Positions 17,635-26,739 of a stretch of DNA of 64,000 bases are shown piece after piece (position 1 is the stretch's first letter; every line of letters starts with the position of its first letter). This DNA is from an uncultured Lacinutrix sp. (GTDB lineage Bacteria > Bacteroidota > Bacteroidia > Flavobacteriales > Flavobacteriaceae). A program made the position numbers and the translations under genes. Location of the stretch: positions 124,001-188,000 of the forward strand of contig NZ_CANMRQ010000007.1 in the NCBI RefSeq assembly GCF_947500325.1. Reading direction: 5' to 3'. The notes below the pieces were generated by a model. The model saw only the letters and a program-made list of their open reading frames with translations. It had not been told where the DNA came from and did not search any database.

Positions 17635-18708
17635 TTGATTGATAGAAAACTAACTAATTTGCAATCTTCTCTATTGAAAAAACTTTGGCTTTTGTTTGTT
17701 AAAACCTATATAACAATAGGTTTGTTTTTCTATTTTAAAAAAATAGAAGTACGTAAGCACAATAAAATACCTAAAGATAAACCAGTTTTATTTTTAGGTA
17801 ATCATCAAAATGCATTATTAGATCCTTTGTTAATTGCAGTTAAATCTGGTAGATATGCCCATTTTTTAACTAGAGCACAGGTGTTTAAAAAACCTTTAGT
17901 AGCTAAGATTTTAAAAAGTTTGCAGCTTATTCCTGTATATCGTGTGCGTGATGGATGGCAAAATATATCTCAAAATAATGCCATTTTTAGTCAATGTGTA
18001 GGATTATTGAATAAAAATGAAGCTGTCACTATTTTTCCTGAAGGGAGTCACAATTTAAAACGAGTAGTAAGACCATTAAGTAAAGGATTTACACGTATTA
18101 TTTTTGAAGTTTTAGAAACAAATCCTGAAACGGAATTACAGCTTATTCCTATAGGATTTAACTATAAAAATGCTAAGGCTTGCCCCGATGAAGCTTTACT
18201 TGTTTTTGGCGAAGCTATTAAAGCCGCTAATTATAATTTTGAGAATAAGCATGAAGCAATAAAAAAAGTAAAAAGCGATATACATATCGCTTTATCAAAG
18301 CTAACAACACATATTGATGGTGATGATTATGATGTTGTTTTAAATAAGTTAAAAGGTTTAAATGCTAATTTTTTAAAGCCAGAAGAAATTAACGGATGTA
18401 TTAATTCAAATTTTGAAACATGCATAGGTCTATCAAAAGAAAGAAAAAAGAATAGTGTAAAAGCGTTTTTTAAAATGCTTTTAATTATAACTTGTTGTGC
18501 TCCTTATTTAGTTTGGAAAAAAATAGTACAACCCAAAATTAAAGAAATTGAATTTACATCTACTTTTAGGTTTGCTATAGCTCTTGTACTCGTACCTTTA
18601 TGGTTATTAATAATTGCATCTATTTTATATGGCAGTTGTGGTATTTTTGTTGCGTTTATAACAATTATTTCTATTTTAATTATTGCTATTTTAGCTGTTA
18701 AGTTATAA
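17635..18708 (+). CDS. PlsC-like 1-acyl-glycerol-3-phosphate acyltransferase family protein
   Basis: 357 residues starting at TTG 17635; the only in-frame codons before it run back to the csaA stop and contain no ATG. The acyltransferase motifs are GNHQNALLDP (about 57-66), the substrate block around the RVRDGW position and FPEGSHN. The C-terminal third has two hydrophobic helices. Members of the plsC superfamily acylate phospholipid precursors, but this long Bacteroidota branch could act on other lipids. It is convergent with the histidine kinase gene, with 4 bases between them. Confidence 0.8.
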   Translation: MIDRKLTNLQSSLLKKLWLLFVKTYITIGLFFYFKKIEVRKHNKIPKDKPVLFLGNHQNALLDPLLIAVKSGRYAHFLTRAQVFKKPLVAKILKSLQLIPVYRVRDGWQNISQNNAIFSQCVGLLNKNEAVTIFPEGSHNLKRVVRPLSKGFTRIIFEVLETNPETELQLIPIGFNYKNAKACPDEALLVFGEAIKAANYNFENKHEAIKKVKSDIHIALSKLTTHIDGDDYDVVLNKLKGLNANFLKPEEINGCINSNFETCIGLSKERKKNSVKAFFKMLLIITCCAPYLVWKKIVQPKIKEIEFTSTFRFAIALVLVPLWLLIIASILYGSCGIFVAFITIISILIIAILAVKL

Positions 18709-18712
18709 TATC

Positions 18713-20917
18713 TTACTTACTTAAATTCTTTAAAATAGTAGAAAAGAACTGCAAATTATCATAGGGTTTTAGAATAAGGTCATTCATACCAGAATTGAAA
18801 GCTTTATGTCTAATTCCTCTATCTTCAACTGCCGTTAAAGCTACAATAGGAGTTGTTTTGTTAAAAGTTCTAATAATTTTTGTGGCTTCTAGTCCGTCTA
18901 CCTCGGGCATATTAATATCCATTAATATTAAGTCATATTTATTTTGTTTAACTAGGTCTATAGCATCTTTCCCATTACTTGCAATGCTACAGTTGTAATT
19001 TTTAGTTTGCAAAATCTTTTTTGTGATTTTTTGATTAATTTTATTGTCATCTACTATAAGTATGTGGCAATTTTTAATATGTTCTTTCTTGTTTTTTGTT
19101 AAACAATTTCCATTTTCTATGTTTGTGTTTTTAATAGCTAAATTTGCTGTTAATGGTAATATAAAACTAAAAGTAGCTCCTTTGTTTGGTGTGCTTTCTA
19201 GATGTATTTCACTATTATGTAGATCTAGTAATTTAACAACTATAGGTAAACCTAACCCAGTACCTTGATAACTATAGTTGTCATTTTGGACTTGTGAAAA
19301 TTCTTCAAAAATAGCACTTTGTTCTTCTAAAGGAATACCAATACCATCATCCTTTACGATGAATTTTGAATAATATTGATTGTTATTAGTGACCTCTATT
19401 AATTTAATTGATAACCAAATATTTCCATTTTCATTAAACTTTACTGCGTTTCCAATTAAATTCATTAAAATTTGTGAAAGCCTAATGGAGTCTCCAATTA
19501 AATCATTAGGAATTTGCGAATCAATATCTACTATAAGTTTATTATTATTCTGTTCAAGCAAAAATGCAAATGAATTGGTAATGCTGTTTACTAAACTACT
19601 TAATTTATAAGGTGTTTTTTCTAGTTTTACGCCATTGCTTTCCATTTTACTTAGCATTAATACATCGTTTATTAATGCCAGTAAATAATCTGCCGAAAAT
19701 TTTAAAGAGGTTAAATCTTCTTTATGAGACTCTAGTTTTTTATCGTCTAAAAGAATCGAAGATAATCCAATAACACCGTAAAGAGGTGTTCTAATTTCAT
19801 GGCTTACAGTAGAGAAAAATTTAGTCTTTAATTTAGATAATTGTTCAGCTTTATTTTTTGCATGTGTGAGCTCTTCATTTTTATAGGATAATTGATTAAT
19901 ATATTTTTTTCGATTTTTGGCAAGAACAAAGATGGCGATTAAACCAGCTAATAATATTAAAGATAGAAAACTTAGAATTCTTGTAAATGTAGTAGACTTT
20001 TTTGCTAATTTTTGAGAATTAATTTTCTCCATATTAATAGCATCAATTTCTTTTTCATACAAATCGATTTCAAATTTGGCACTAGTTTCTGCGAGTAATA
20101 CATCTTTTTCTAGATTATGTAATTTTAAGTCGACAGCTTGTTGTAGCCTTAAGTATTTATTTGCCTTAGAAGGTTTTTTTAATTTTTCATAGGCAATGGC
20201 TAAGTATTTATATGAACTTGAAGTTTGATTTAAATATTTTTCTTCTGCTAGACTTAGAGATGTTTCTAAAGTTTGAATAGCTTTCTTATAATCGCCTATA
20301 GCATTATAATAACGTCCAAAAAGAATATTAAGATTTAAATAAAATAATTCATGTCTTTTTTCTTGATTTAAATAGTCTTTAGCTTTTTTTAAATAATAAT
20401 ATGCTTTTTCGGGTTGCTCTACTGTTATGTATGCATTTCCAATATTCATGTGTTCTGCTACAGGTAAGGAAGCTTCAGGAGTATTATTAGATATATCTAT
20501 AGCTTTTTGATAATAACCTATCATTTTTGTATAATTTGACTTAGTTACTTTTTGAACATTTGCTAAGTCATTATAGGCCCATAATATTAAAGTATCCGCT
20601 TTTGTTTCTATGGCTTTTTCTAAAGCGCTTTCTGTATATGTTTTCGCTTTTATACTATCATTTATTAAATGATGAACAAAACCTAATTCTATAAGTCCAT
20701 AAAATTCGTAAAAATCGTTATTGTTTTTTTTTGCTTCTTCAATTAATGAAGAACTATTTTTAATCGCTTCAGAGTAATTATATTGATATTGATAAGTTTT
20801 AATTTGTTTACGAAGTTTTTTAAAACTGTCTAATGAGATTTTGTTCTCGTTTTGTGTATGTATTTTTAATGGTATTAAAAGTAATAAAGTGTATAGTAAA
20901 AGTCGATAATAGCGCAT
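18713..20917 (-). CDS. TPR-containing hybrid sensor histidine kinase/response regulator
   Basis: 734 residues. A signal peptide precedes periplasmic TPR repeats (about 40-270), then a transmembrane helix (315-333), a HisKA domain with phospho-His 373 (SHEIRTP), an ATPase domain with Asn 490, DDGIGI at 523 and GTGLGL at 552, and a receiver domain with phospho-Asp 667 (LILMDINMPEVDG). Such TPR hybrid kinases in Bacteroidota usually sense envelope or nutrient state. There is no DNA-binding domain, so the output must pass to another protein; none is adjacent. Confidence 0.9.
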   Translation of the reverse strand: MRYYRLLLYTLLLLIPLKIHTQNENKISLDSFKKLRKQIKTYQYQYNYSEAIKNSSSLIEEAKKNNNDFYEFYGLIELGFVHHLINDSIKAKTYTESALEKAIETKADTLILWAYNDLANVQKVTKSNYTKMIGYYQKAIDISNNTPEASLPVAEHMNIGNAYITVEQPEKAYYYLKKAKDYLNQEKRHELFYLNLNILFGRYYNAIGDYKKAIQTLETSLSLAEEKYLNQTSSSYKYLAIAYEKLKKPSKANKYLRLQQAVDLKLHNLEKDVLLAETSAKFEIDLYEKEIDAINMEKINSQKLAKKSTTFTRILSFLSLILLAGLIAIFVLAKNRKKYINQLSYKNEELTHAKNKAEQLSKLKTKFFSTVSHEIRTPLYGVIGLSSILLDDKKLESHKEDLTSLKFSADYLLALINDVLMLSKMESNGVKLEKTPYKLSSLVNSITNSFAFLLEQNNNKLIVDIDSQIPNDLIGDSIRLSQILMNLIGNAVKFNENGNIWLSIKLIEVTNNNQYYSKFIVKDDGIGIPLEEQSAIFEEFSQVQNDNYSYQGTGLGLPIVVKLLDLHNSEIHLESTPNKGATFSFILPLTANLAIKNTNIENGNCLTKNKKEHIKNCHILIVDDNKINQKITKKILQTKNYNCSIASNGKDAIDLVKQNKYDLILMDINMPEVDGLEATKIIRTFNKTTPIVALTAVEDRGIRHKAFNSGMNDLILKPYDNLQFFSTILKNLSK

Positions 20918-20991
20918 TGATTTTGTGATCTTAGTTACTTATATGTAGTTATAAACATCTAAATATCAAAGGATTTCGTTTTTGTGATAAA

Positions 20992-21022
20992 AAAAACCGC
21001 TACTAAAAAAGTAACGGTTTTT
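20992..21022 (-). terminator. Terminator after the DUF3276 gene
   Basis: aaaaccgctac (starting at 20993) and gtaacggtttt (21011-21021) form a stem with one mismatch and an A-rich loop. It lies just past the minus-strand stop of the DUF3276 gene, with A residues on the left giving a U-run in the transcript. Confidence 0.7.
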
Positions 21023-21046
21023 ATATGTTTTTATAGTAAAGACTAT

Positions 21047-21454
21047 TTATATATCATCAAAATCTATATCTGTAAAACGACTTTCTGCTGGGGTATTGTC
21101 TTCAGTTGTCGATGGCGCTTCTGTAGCTGTGTTAGCAGCTGGCGTATCATACTCTCTTTTAAAATCTTTTTGGTGACGATCACTTATAACTTCATCTCCT
21201 TTTTCGGCAATAACATAATCTGTCATTTCTTGTAAGATAGAATTAAATTCAGAAAAATCTTCTTTGTATAAGTAAATCTTATGTTTTTTATAATGAAACG
21301 ATCCATCATCGTTTGTAAATTTCTTACTTTCTGTAATTGTCAAGTAGTAGTCTCCAGCTTTTGTAGCTCGAACATCAAAAAAATAAGTACGTCTTCCTGC
21401 TCTTAAAACTTTCGAGTAAATTTCCTCTTTCTCCATCATCTCGTTATTGTGCAT
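21047..21454 (-). CDS. DUF3276/PUR-domain nucleic-acid-binding protein
   Basis: 135 residues. The N-terminal 80 residues match the PUR-alpha-like DUF3276 domain of Bacteroidota (EIYSKVLRAGRRTYFFDVRA, then YYLTITESKK). The remaining third is a disordered Thr/Ala/Glu-rich tail ending in an acidic FTDIDFDDI. PUR-fold proteins bind single-stranded nucleic acid; the cellular target here is unknown. The start could also be the Met at residue 6 or 7. It is preceded by the ABC exporter start region on the same strand. Confidence 0.88.
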   Translation of the reverse strand: MHNNEMMEKEEIYSKVLRAGRRTYFFDVRATKAGDYYLTITESKKFTNDDGSFHYKKHKIYLYKEDFSEFNSILQEMTDYVIAEKGDEVISDRHQKDFKREYDTPAANTATEAPSTTEDNTPAESRFTDIDFDDI

Positions 21455-21516
21455 AGTCTTTATGTTGTTGTTATTTGAGTTTCAAAAATATAAAAAAATT
21501 GAAACCGTACAACATT

Positions 21517-23307
21517 TTAAGGCTTTTCTTTTAAAGGAGTTATTTCTGTTGTAACTGTTGAATTCTCACTTAATTGCTTTAAATATAGTTCTTTGTAGTA
21601 GCCATCAATGTCTATAAGTTGGTTATGATTACCTTTTTGTACAATTTGGCCATCATCTAATACAATAATTTGATCTGCATTTTTGGCTGAAGAAATTCTG
21701 TGACTAACAATAATGGTAGTTTTTCCAGTAGATACTTTCTTTAAATTGTTAAGTATTTTTTCTTCTGTTTCTGTGTCAACTGCCGACAAGCAATCGTCAA
21801 ATAATAATATTTTTGGATCTTTAATAATGGCTCTAGCTATAGATACACGTTGCTTTTGCCCACCAGATAAAGTAATACCTCGTTCACCTAACACTGTTTC
21901 ATATTTATTAGTGAATTTATTTATGTTTTTATGAACTTCTGCATTTTTTGCAGCATTAATTACTTCTTCATTAGTGGCATTTTCTTTACCAAATTTAATA
22001 TTGTTGTTTATAGTATCACTAAATAAAAAGGCATCTTGAGGAACATAACCTATAGCATCGCGTAAACTATAAAGATTAAGTTGATCTATACATTTGTCAT
22101 CTATTAATAATTCACCTTTATCAATATCATATAACCTACCAACCAAATCTAAAATAGTAGATTTACCAGAACCTGTTTTACCAATAATTGCTAAAGTTTC
22201 TCCAGATTTGACAGAAAAACTAATCCCTTTTATTGCTTTAATATTAGTGTCGTCGTATGTGAAATGAACATTGTTAAATGTAATATTTCCATTAATTTCT
22301 GAAAGTGTGTTGTTATGATTTGTTATTTCTGGTTTCACCTTTAAAAATTCATTAATTCGTTTTTGAGAAGCTTCTGCTTCTTGAATAATAGAAGTAACCC
22401 AGCCAACTGTTGCCACAGGCCAAGTTAGCATATTAACATAAATAATAAATTCAATAATATTACCTAAAGATATTTGACCGTTTATATATTGTTTTCCACC
22501 AAAATAAATAACTATAATATTACTGATGCCGATAAGGAGAATCATCATAGGAAAAAAGAATGCTTGAATTTTTACTAGATGTAAGTGTTTTTGTTTGCTA
22601 TCTTCTGCTAGATTTGTAAAACTAGAAGCAGTTTGAGGCTCTATTCCATAGGCTTTAATAACAGAAATGCCACTAAAAGATTCTTGAGTAAACGTAGACA
22701 GTTTTGATAAATATTGCTGTACAACAGTACTCCGTTTATGTATTTGTTTGCTAATTTTATAGATTAAAATAGATAGTATTGGTAAAGGTATAATAGTATA
22801 TAAAGTTAATATTGGTGCTTGCTTAAACATAAAAATAAGAACCACAACAAATAACGTTAAGGTATTTATACTATACATTATTGCAGGGCCAGCATACATA
22901 CGAACTTTGCCAACATCTTCACTAATTCTATTCATTAAATCTCCAGTTCTATTTTTTTTATAAAAGTTTAGAGATAGTTTTTGATATTGTTGATAGACTT
23001 CATTTTTAAGGTCGAATTCTATATATCGAGAAACATTAATAATAAATTGCCTCATAAAAAAAGTAAGAATACCTGCTATTATTGCTGTTCCAATTATTAG
23101 TAAGATATTTTGAAGTAAGCCAGATTTAAAAACATCAATGTTTTGAGATGCATTTTGCATTTCTGCGCTAACATTATCAATAATAGAACCAATAAGTTTT
23201 GGGACAAATACAGTGAATAGTTTAGAAACTATGGTAATAAAAATACCAATTAACAATTGGCGTTTATATTTTAAGAAATATTTGTTAAGGTGCTGTAATT
23301 CTTTCAT
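21517..23307 (-). CDS. ABC exporter half-transporter (MsbA/multidrug type)
   Basis: 596 residues: a six-helix transmembrane domain (about 1-310) fused to an ATPase domain with Walker A IGKTGSGKST, signature LSGGQKQRVSIARAI, Walker B ILLFDDCLSAVD and the H-loop SHRISS. Such half-transporters dimerise and export lipids, drugs or peptides. There is no N-terminal C39 peptidase domain, so it is not a typical bacteriocin processing exporter. It has no operon partner and the substrate is unknown. Confidence 0.88.
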   Translation of the reverse strand: MKELQHLNKYFLKYKRQLLIGIFITIVSKLFTVFVPKLIGSIIDNVSAEMQNASQNIDVFKSGLLQNILLIIGTAIIAGILTFFMRQFIINVSRYIEFDLKNEVYQQYQKLSLNFYKKNRTGDLMNRISEDVGKVRMYAGPAIMYSINTLTLFVVVLIFMFKQAPILTLYTIIPLPILSILIYKISKQIHKRSTVVQQYLSKLSTFTQESFSGISVIKAYGIEPQTASSFTNLAEDSKQKHLHLVKIQAFFFPMMILLIGISNIIVIYFGGKQYINGQISLGNIIEFIIYVNMLTWPVATVGWVTSIIQEAEASQKRINEFLKVKPEITNHNNTLSEINGNITFNNVHFTYDDTNIKAIKGISFSVKSGETLAIIGKTGSGKSTILDLVGRLYDIDKGELLIDDKCIDQLNLYSLRDAIGYVPQDAFLFSDTINNNIKFGKENATNEEVINAAKNAEVHKNINKFTNKYETVLGERGITLSGGQKQRVSIARAIIKDPKILLFDDCLSAVDTETEEKILNNLKKVSTGKTTIIVSHRISSAKNADQIIVLDDGQIVQKGNHNQLIDIDGYYKELYLKQLSENSTVTTEITPLKEKP

Positions 23308-23451
23308 TTACAATTATTGGTGCTTTTAAAAGTTTTTAACAATTTCTCAATTTAACGTTAATATTGTTGTATTAATGTTAATATTAGGTTATTTTTGGAC
23401 GTTGTTTTTACATAATATGTAAAAATGTTATCCCTAATTTAAAAATCAGAT

Positions 23452-24558
23452 ATGGTATCAGAAGTAATAAATACAAATGAACTACATAAAATTGATCCAG
23501 TTTTTGGTCAATTATCATTCGATAATCACGAGCAAATAGTTTTTTGCAACGACAAAGATACAGGTTTAAAAGCAATAATTGGTATCCATAATACAGTATT
23601 AGGACCTGCATTAGGAGGTACTAGAATGTGGCAATATAATAACGAATGGGAAGCTTTAAATGATGTGCTTCGTTTGTCTCGTGGTATGAGCTTCAAATCT
23701 GCAATTACAGGTTTAAATCTTGGTGGCGGAAAGGCTGTTATAATTGGAGATGCTAAAACTCAAAAAACACCAGAATTAATGAAACGTTTTGGAGAGTTTG
23801 TTCATTCTTTAAGTGGAAGATATATTACTGCTGAAGATGTAGGAATGGAAACTAGTGATATGGATTTAGTTCGTGAAGTAACTCCTTATGTTACAGGTAT
23901 TTCTGAATCTAAAGGAGGTGCAGGAAACCCTTCTCCAATTACTGCATATGGTGTTTTTATGGGAATGAAGGCAGCTGCAAAATATAAATTTGGTACAGAT
24001 GTTTTAGAGGATAAAAGTGTGATTGTTCAGGGTATTGGTCATGTTGGAGAGTCTCTAGTTGAACACTTAACAAATGAAGGAGCTAAAGTTATTATTTCAG
24101 ACATTAATGAAGCGCGTTTAGCAGAGGTGAGTGAGAAATATGGAGCGACTATATATAGAGGTAATGATGTGTATAGTGAAGCTGTAGATATATATGCACC
24201 ATGTGCTTTAGGTGCTACAATAAATGATGCTACAATAAATAATATTCAAGCTAAGGTTATTGCTGGTGCTGCAAATAACCAGTTAGCAAACGAAAATATT
24301 CACGGTCAAATGCTTCAAGATAGAGGTATCGTATATGCACCAGATTTTTTAATTAATGCAGGTGGTATTATTAATGTATATGCAGAGTTAGAAAATTACG
24401 GTAAAACAGAAATTATGCGTAAAACGGAAAATATCTATAATACAACGTTAGAAATTTTAACAAGCGCCGAAACAAATAACATCACAACACATCAAGCAGC
24501 ATTAAATATTGCGCAAGGTAGAATTGATGTAAGAAAAAAAGAAAACTCGAATAGCTAA
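23452..24558 (+). CDS. Leucine dehydrogenase (Glu/Leu/Phe/Val dehydrogenase family)
   Basis: 368 residues. The N-terminal substrate domain holds LGGTRMW, then the catalytic-Lys block LGGGKAVIIGD and YITAEDVGMETSD; the NAD-binding Rossmann domain starts near VIVQGIGHVGESL. This is the shorter branched-chain amino acid dehydrogenase type rather than glutamate dehydrogenase. It reversibly deaminates leucine, valine and isoleucine to their keto acids, supplying precursors for the branched fatty acids common in Flavobacteriaceae. It stands alone, followed by a strong hairpin. Confidence 0.88.
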   Translation: MVSEVINTNELHKIDPVFGQLSFDNHEQIVFCNDKDTGLKAIIGIHNTVLGPALGGTRMWQYNNEWEALNDVLRLSRGMSFKSAITGLNLGGGKAVIIGDAKTQKTPELMKRFGEFVHSLSGRYITAEDVGMETSDMDLVREVTPYVTGISESKGGAGNPSPITAYGVFMGMKAAAKYKFGTDVLEDKSVIVQGIGHVGESLVEHLTNEGAKVIISDINEARLAEVSEKYGATIYRGNDVYSEAVDIYAPCALGATINDATINNIQAKVIAGAANNQLANENIHGQMLQDRGIVYAPDFLINAGGIINVYAELENYGKTEIMRKTENIYNTTLEILTSAETNNITTHQAALNIAQGRIDVRKKENSNS

Positions 24559-24575
24559 CTATTCATAAAATATAC

Positions 24576-24583
24576 TATTTTTG
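24576..24583 (+). promoter_or_regulatory. TANNTTTG -7 box, candidate nusB promoter
   Basis: TATTTTTG fits the consensus exactly and lies 62 bases before the nusB start. A transcript from it would begin about where the hairpin at 24585-24611 starts. No -33 TTG is evident. Confidence 0.4.
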
Positions 24584-24584
24584 C

Positions 24585-24611
24585 AGGCGAAAGTGAGATT
24601 CACTTTCGCCT
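24585..24611 (+). terminator. 12-bp perfect hairpin between leucine dehydrogenase gene and nusB
   Basis: aggcgaaagtga (24585-24596) and tcactttcgcct (24600-24611) are perfectly complementary around a 3-base loop. A few bases on, a short T-run follows (ttaattttt). It most simply terminates the dehydrogenase transcript, but it would also lie at the 5' end of a nusB transcript. Confidence 0.7.
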
Positions 24612-24644
24612 CTTAATTTTTAAAAAAAATCGTTCTTTGTAAAT

Positions 24645-25589
24645 ATGTTAAGTAGAAGACACATTAGAATTAAAGTCATGCAAGTACTATACGCTTTTAA
24701 AGGTACTGAAAGTGATGATTTTTCTAAAGACCAAAAGTTTTTAATGTACAGTATTAATAATATGTACAACCTTTATTTACTGCTTATTTCTTTATTAATA
24801 GCTGTTCAGAAACGCGCAGAAGATCACTTAGAAAAAACCAGTAAGAAACACTTAGCAACTGATAAAGAAAAAAATCCTAATCGTAAGTTTGTAAATAATG
24901 AAGTTTTAGCAATGCTAAAAAATAATGAGCAATTGCAAGCTAAATTAGCAGAATCTAAATTTATTAATTGGGATTTAGATAGTGAATATGTAGAAATTAT
25001 TTTCAAAGCAATCCTTAATAGTGATTTATATGCTGAATACTTAAATACTAGTACTTCAACATTTAAAGAAGATAGAAATTTTATTGTAGAAGTTTTTAAA
25101 GAAATTATTGCACCAAATGATAAGTTATATGATTATCTTGAAGATAAAAATTTAACATGGTTAGATGATTTACCTACAGTCAATACATCTATATTAAAAT
25201 TATTAAGAAAATCGAAGCCACAATCTGATGCTTTTCATTTTCTTCCTAAACTGTATAAAGATATTGACGATAAAGAATTTGCAGTAAATTTATTTAAGAA
25301 AACACTTCTAAATCAAAATGCATTAACAGAAGAAATATCTAAGAAAACTCAAAATTGGGATGCAGATCGTATTGCAAATATTGATCATTTACTCTTGAAA
25401 ATGGGAATTTGTGAGCTTAAAAACTTCTCTTCTATACCTACAAAAGTTACTATTAATGAGTATTTAGAGATCGCTAAAGAGTATTCAACACCAAAAAGTA
25501 GCGTGTTTATTAATGGTATTTTAGATAAACTGGTAAAAGAATACCAAAATGAAGGAAAATTAAATAAAGTTGGTCGAGGGTTGATGTAG
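24645..25589 (+). CDS. nusB: Transcription antitermination factor NusB
   Basis: 314 residues, the long Bacteroidota form. The N-terminal arginine-rich motif SRRHIRIKVMQVLYAF is the RNA-contacting start of NusB, and the C-terminal half (VNLFKKTL onward, TKVTINEYLEIAKEYSTPKS) is the canonical NusB helical domain. An inserted middle region of over 100 residues makes it about twice the length of the E. coli protein. NusB with S10 binds boxA RNA for ribosomal RNA antitermination. It is followed closely by the DUF1573 and yajC genes. Confidence 0.92.
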   Translation: MLSRRHIRIKVMQVLYAFKGTESDDFSKDQKFLMYSINNMYNLYLLLISLLIAVQKRAEDHLEKTSKKHLATDKEKNPNRKFVNNEVLAMLKNNEQLQAKLAESKFINWDLDSEYVEIIFKAILNSDLYAEYLNTSTSTFKEDRNFIVEVFKEIIAPNDKLYDYLEDKNLTWLDDLPTVNTSILKLLRKSKPQSDAFHFLPKLYKDIDDKEFAVNLFKKTLLNQNALTEEISKKTQNWDADRIANIDHLLLKMGICELKNFSSIPTKVTINEYLEIAKEYSTPKSSVFINGILDKLVKEYQNEGKLNKVGRGLM

Positions 25590-25642
25590 TTCAAAATTAT
25601 TATTATTTTTACGACCATTACCCAAAATAAATAAATTAAATT

Positions 25643-26134
25643 ATGAAAAAAGCAGTAGTATTATTTAGCGCGTTATGCATGATAGCATTCACATCATGTA
25701 AAGAAGATGCAACAAAAAAAATTGATGAAAGTAATGTAGCGGCAGCAGCAGTTAGAGATGCGGCAGCTTCAAAATATCCAGTAATTGAGTTTAACAAGAT
25801 GGAACATGATTTTGGAGAAATAATTAACGGAACTCCAGTAGAAACGGTATTTACTTATAAAAATACTGGAGAATCTGCATTAGTAATTACAGATGTAAAA
25901 AGTACATGTGGTTGTACTATACCAAAAGATTGGTCTAGAGAGCCATTAGCTCCAGGAGCAGAAGGTAAATTTACAGTTAAATTTAATGGTAAAGGAAATA
26001 ACAAAGTTTCTAAAGCAATTACTGTTACATCAAATACTAAAAATACTAAAGATGTAGTTAAGATTACAGCTTTTGTAAAGCCAGATCCTAATGCGCCAGC
26101 TAAGGCACAACCTTTATCTCCAGTAATTAAGTAA
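25643..26134 (+). CDS. DUF1573 lipoprotein
   Basis: 163 residues: a lipoprotein signal (MKKAVVLFSALCMIAFTSC) followed by the DUF1573 immunoglobulin-like domain with its hallmarks EHDFGEI, VFTYKNTGES and KSTCGCTIP. Its function is unknown although it is widespread in Bacteroidota envelopes. Its stop overlaps the yajC start (TAATG), and the order nusB-DUF1573-yajC is a recurrent one in Flavobacteriaceae, as I recall it. Confidence 0.88.
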   Translation: MKKAVVLFSALCMIAFTSCKEDATKKIDESNVAAAAVRDAAASKYPVIEFNKMEHDFGEIINGTPVETVFTYKNTGESALVITDVKSTCGCTIPKDWSREPLAPGAEGKFTVKFNGKGNNKVSKAITVTSNTKNTKDVVKITAFVKPDPNAPAKAQPLSPVIK

Positions 26135-26424
26135 TGGGAGATATTTCAGGTATTTTACCAATAGTCGCTATTATAGCAGTTTTTTATTTGTTTATAATAG
26201 CACCACAAATGAAGCGAAATAAGCAAGAAAAGAAATTTGCAACAGAGCTAAAACGTGGAGATAAAATAATTACTAAAAGTGGTTTACATGGAAAAGTAGT
26301 TGAGCTTAATGATAAAGATGGTAGTTGTGTAATAGAAACTATGTCTGGAAAATTAAAGTTCGATCGTTCTGCAATTTCAATGGAAATGAGTAAATCGCTT
26401 AATGCACCAGTAAAAACAAAATAG
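26134..26424 (+). CDS. yajC: Preprotein translocase accessory subunit YajC
   Basis: 96 residues: one N-terminal transmembrane helix (ILPIVAIIAVFYLFIIAPQMK) and a cytosolic domain with the conserved FATELKRGDKIITKSGLHGKV. YajC associates with SecDF and SecYEG. The start overlaps the stop of the DUF1573 gene. A strong terminator follows and separates it from the peptide cluster. Confidence 0.92.
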   Translation: MGDISGILPIVAIIAVFYLFIIAPQMKRNKQEKKFATELKRGDKIITKSGLHGKVVELNDKDGSCVIETMSGKLKFDRSAISMEMSKSLNAPVKTK

Positions 26425-26447
26425 AATTAAATTTCTTAAATAAAAAA

Positions 26448-26477
26448 AGGCTTCCTTACTAGGAAGCCTTTTTTTAT
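26448..26477 (+). terminator. Terminator of the nusB-yajC unit
   Basis: aggcttcct (26448-26456) and aggaagcct (26461-26469) form a perfect 9-bp stem with loop tact, flanked by an A-run and a T-run. It insulates the downstream lanthipeptide-like cluster. Confidence 0.9.
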
Positions 26478-26739
26478 GGAATATATTTTAGACATAATAG
26501 CCTGCCTTAATTTATAAAAAAAATAATGATTTTTTTTATAAACACCTCAATGTTTTCTAAGAAAAGGTGTAAATCCCCTAACTGAAAAACGAGTATTTCT
26601 ACGCTCAAGAGCACCTTTTAAAGGTAATAACTTCACGATGTAATATTACAAATACTATTGTGGAGTTCAGATACCACATTAATAAACGGGGCGGAACCTG
26701 AAAAGCCTTACGAGTAAGGGAAATCAAAAAAACAAAGTC
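26478..26739 (+). promoter_or_regulatory. Long upstream region of the multi-core precursor, possibly a structured 5' leader
   Basis: About 260 bases between the yajC terminator and the precursor start. Unlike the AT-rich spacers elsewhere, its second half has several potential stems: acacct with aggtgt (26542-26570 area), accttt with aaaggt near 26613-26625, tgtgg with ccaca (26660-26679) and ccttac with gtaagg (26706-26719) just before the start codon. I do not recognise a known riboswitch. No TANNTTTG box is clear. Either a translation-controlling leader or an ordinary long UTR would fit. Confidence 0.4.

Noticed and set aside
21517-23307. ABC exporter as the exporter of the lanthipeptide cluster
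   Set aside because: It lies about 4 kb away among core genes on the other strand and has no peptidase domain.
26690-26730. Resemblance of the precursor leader to the TPP riboswitch (cctga and agggaa elements)
   Set aside because: The CTGAGA part and helix order are absent, and no thiamine gene follows.
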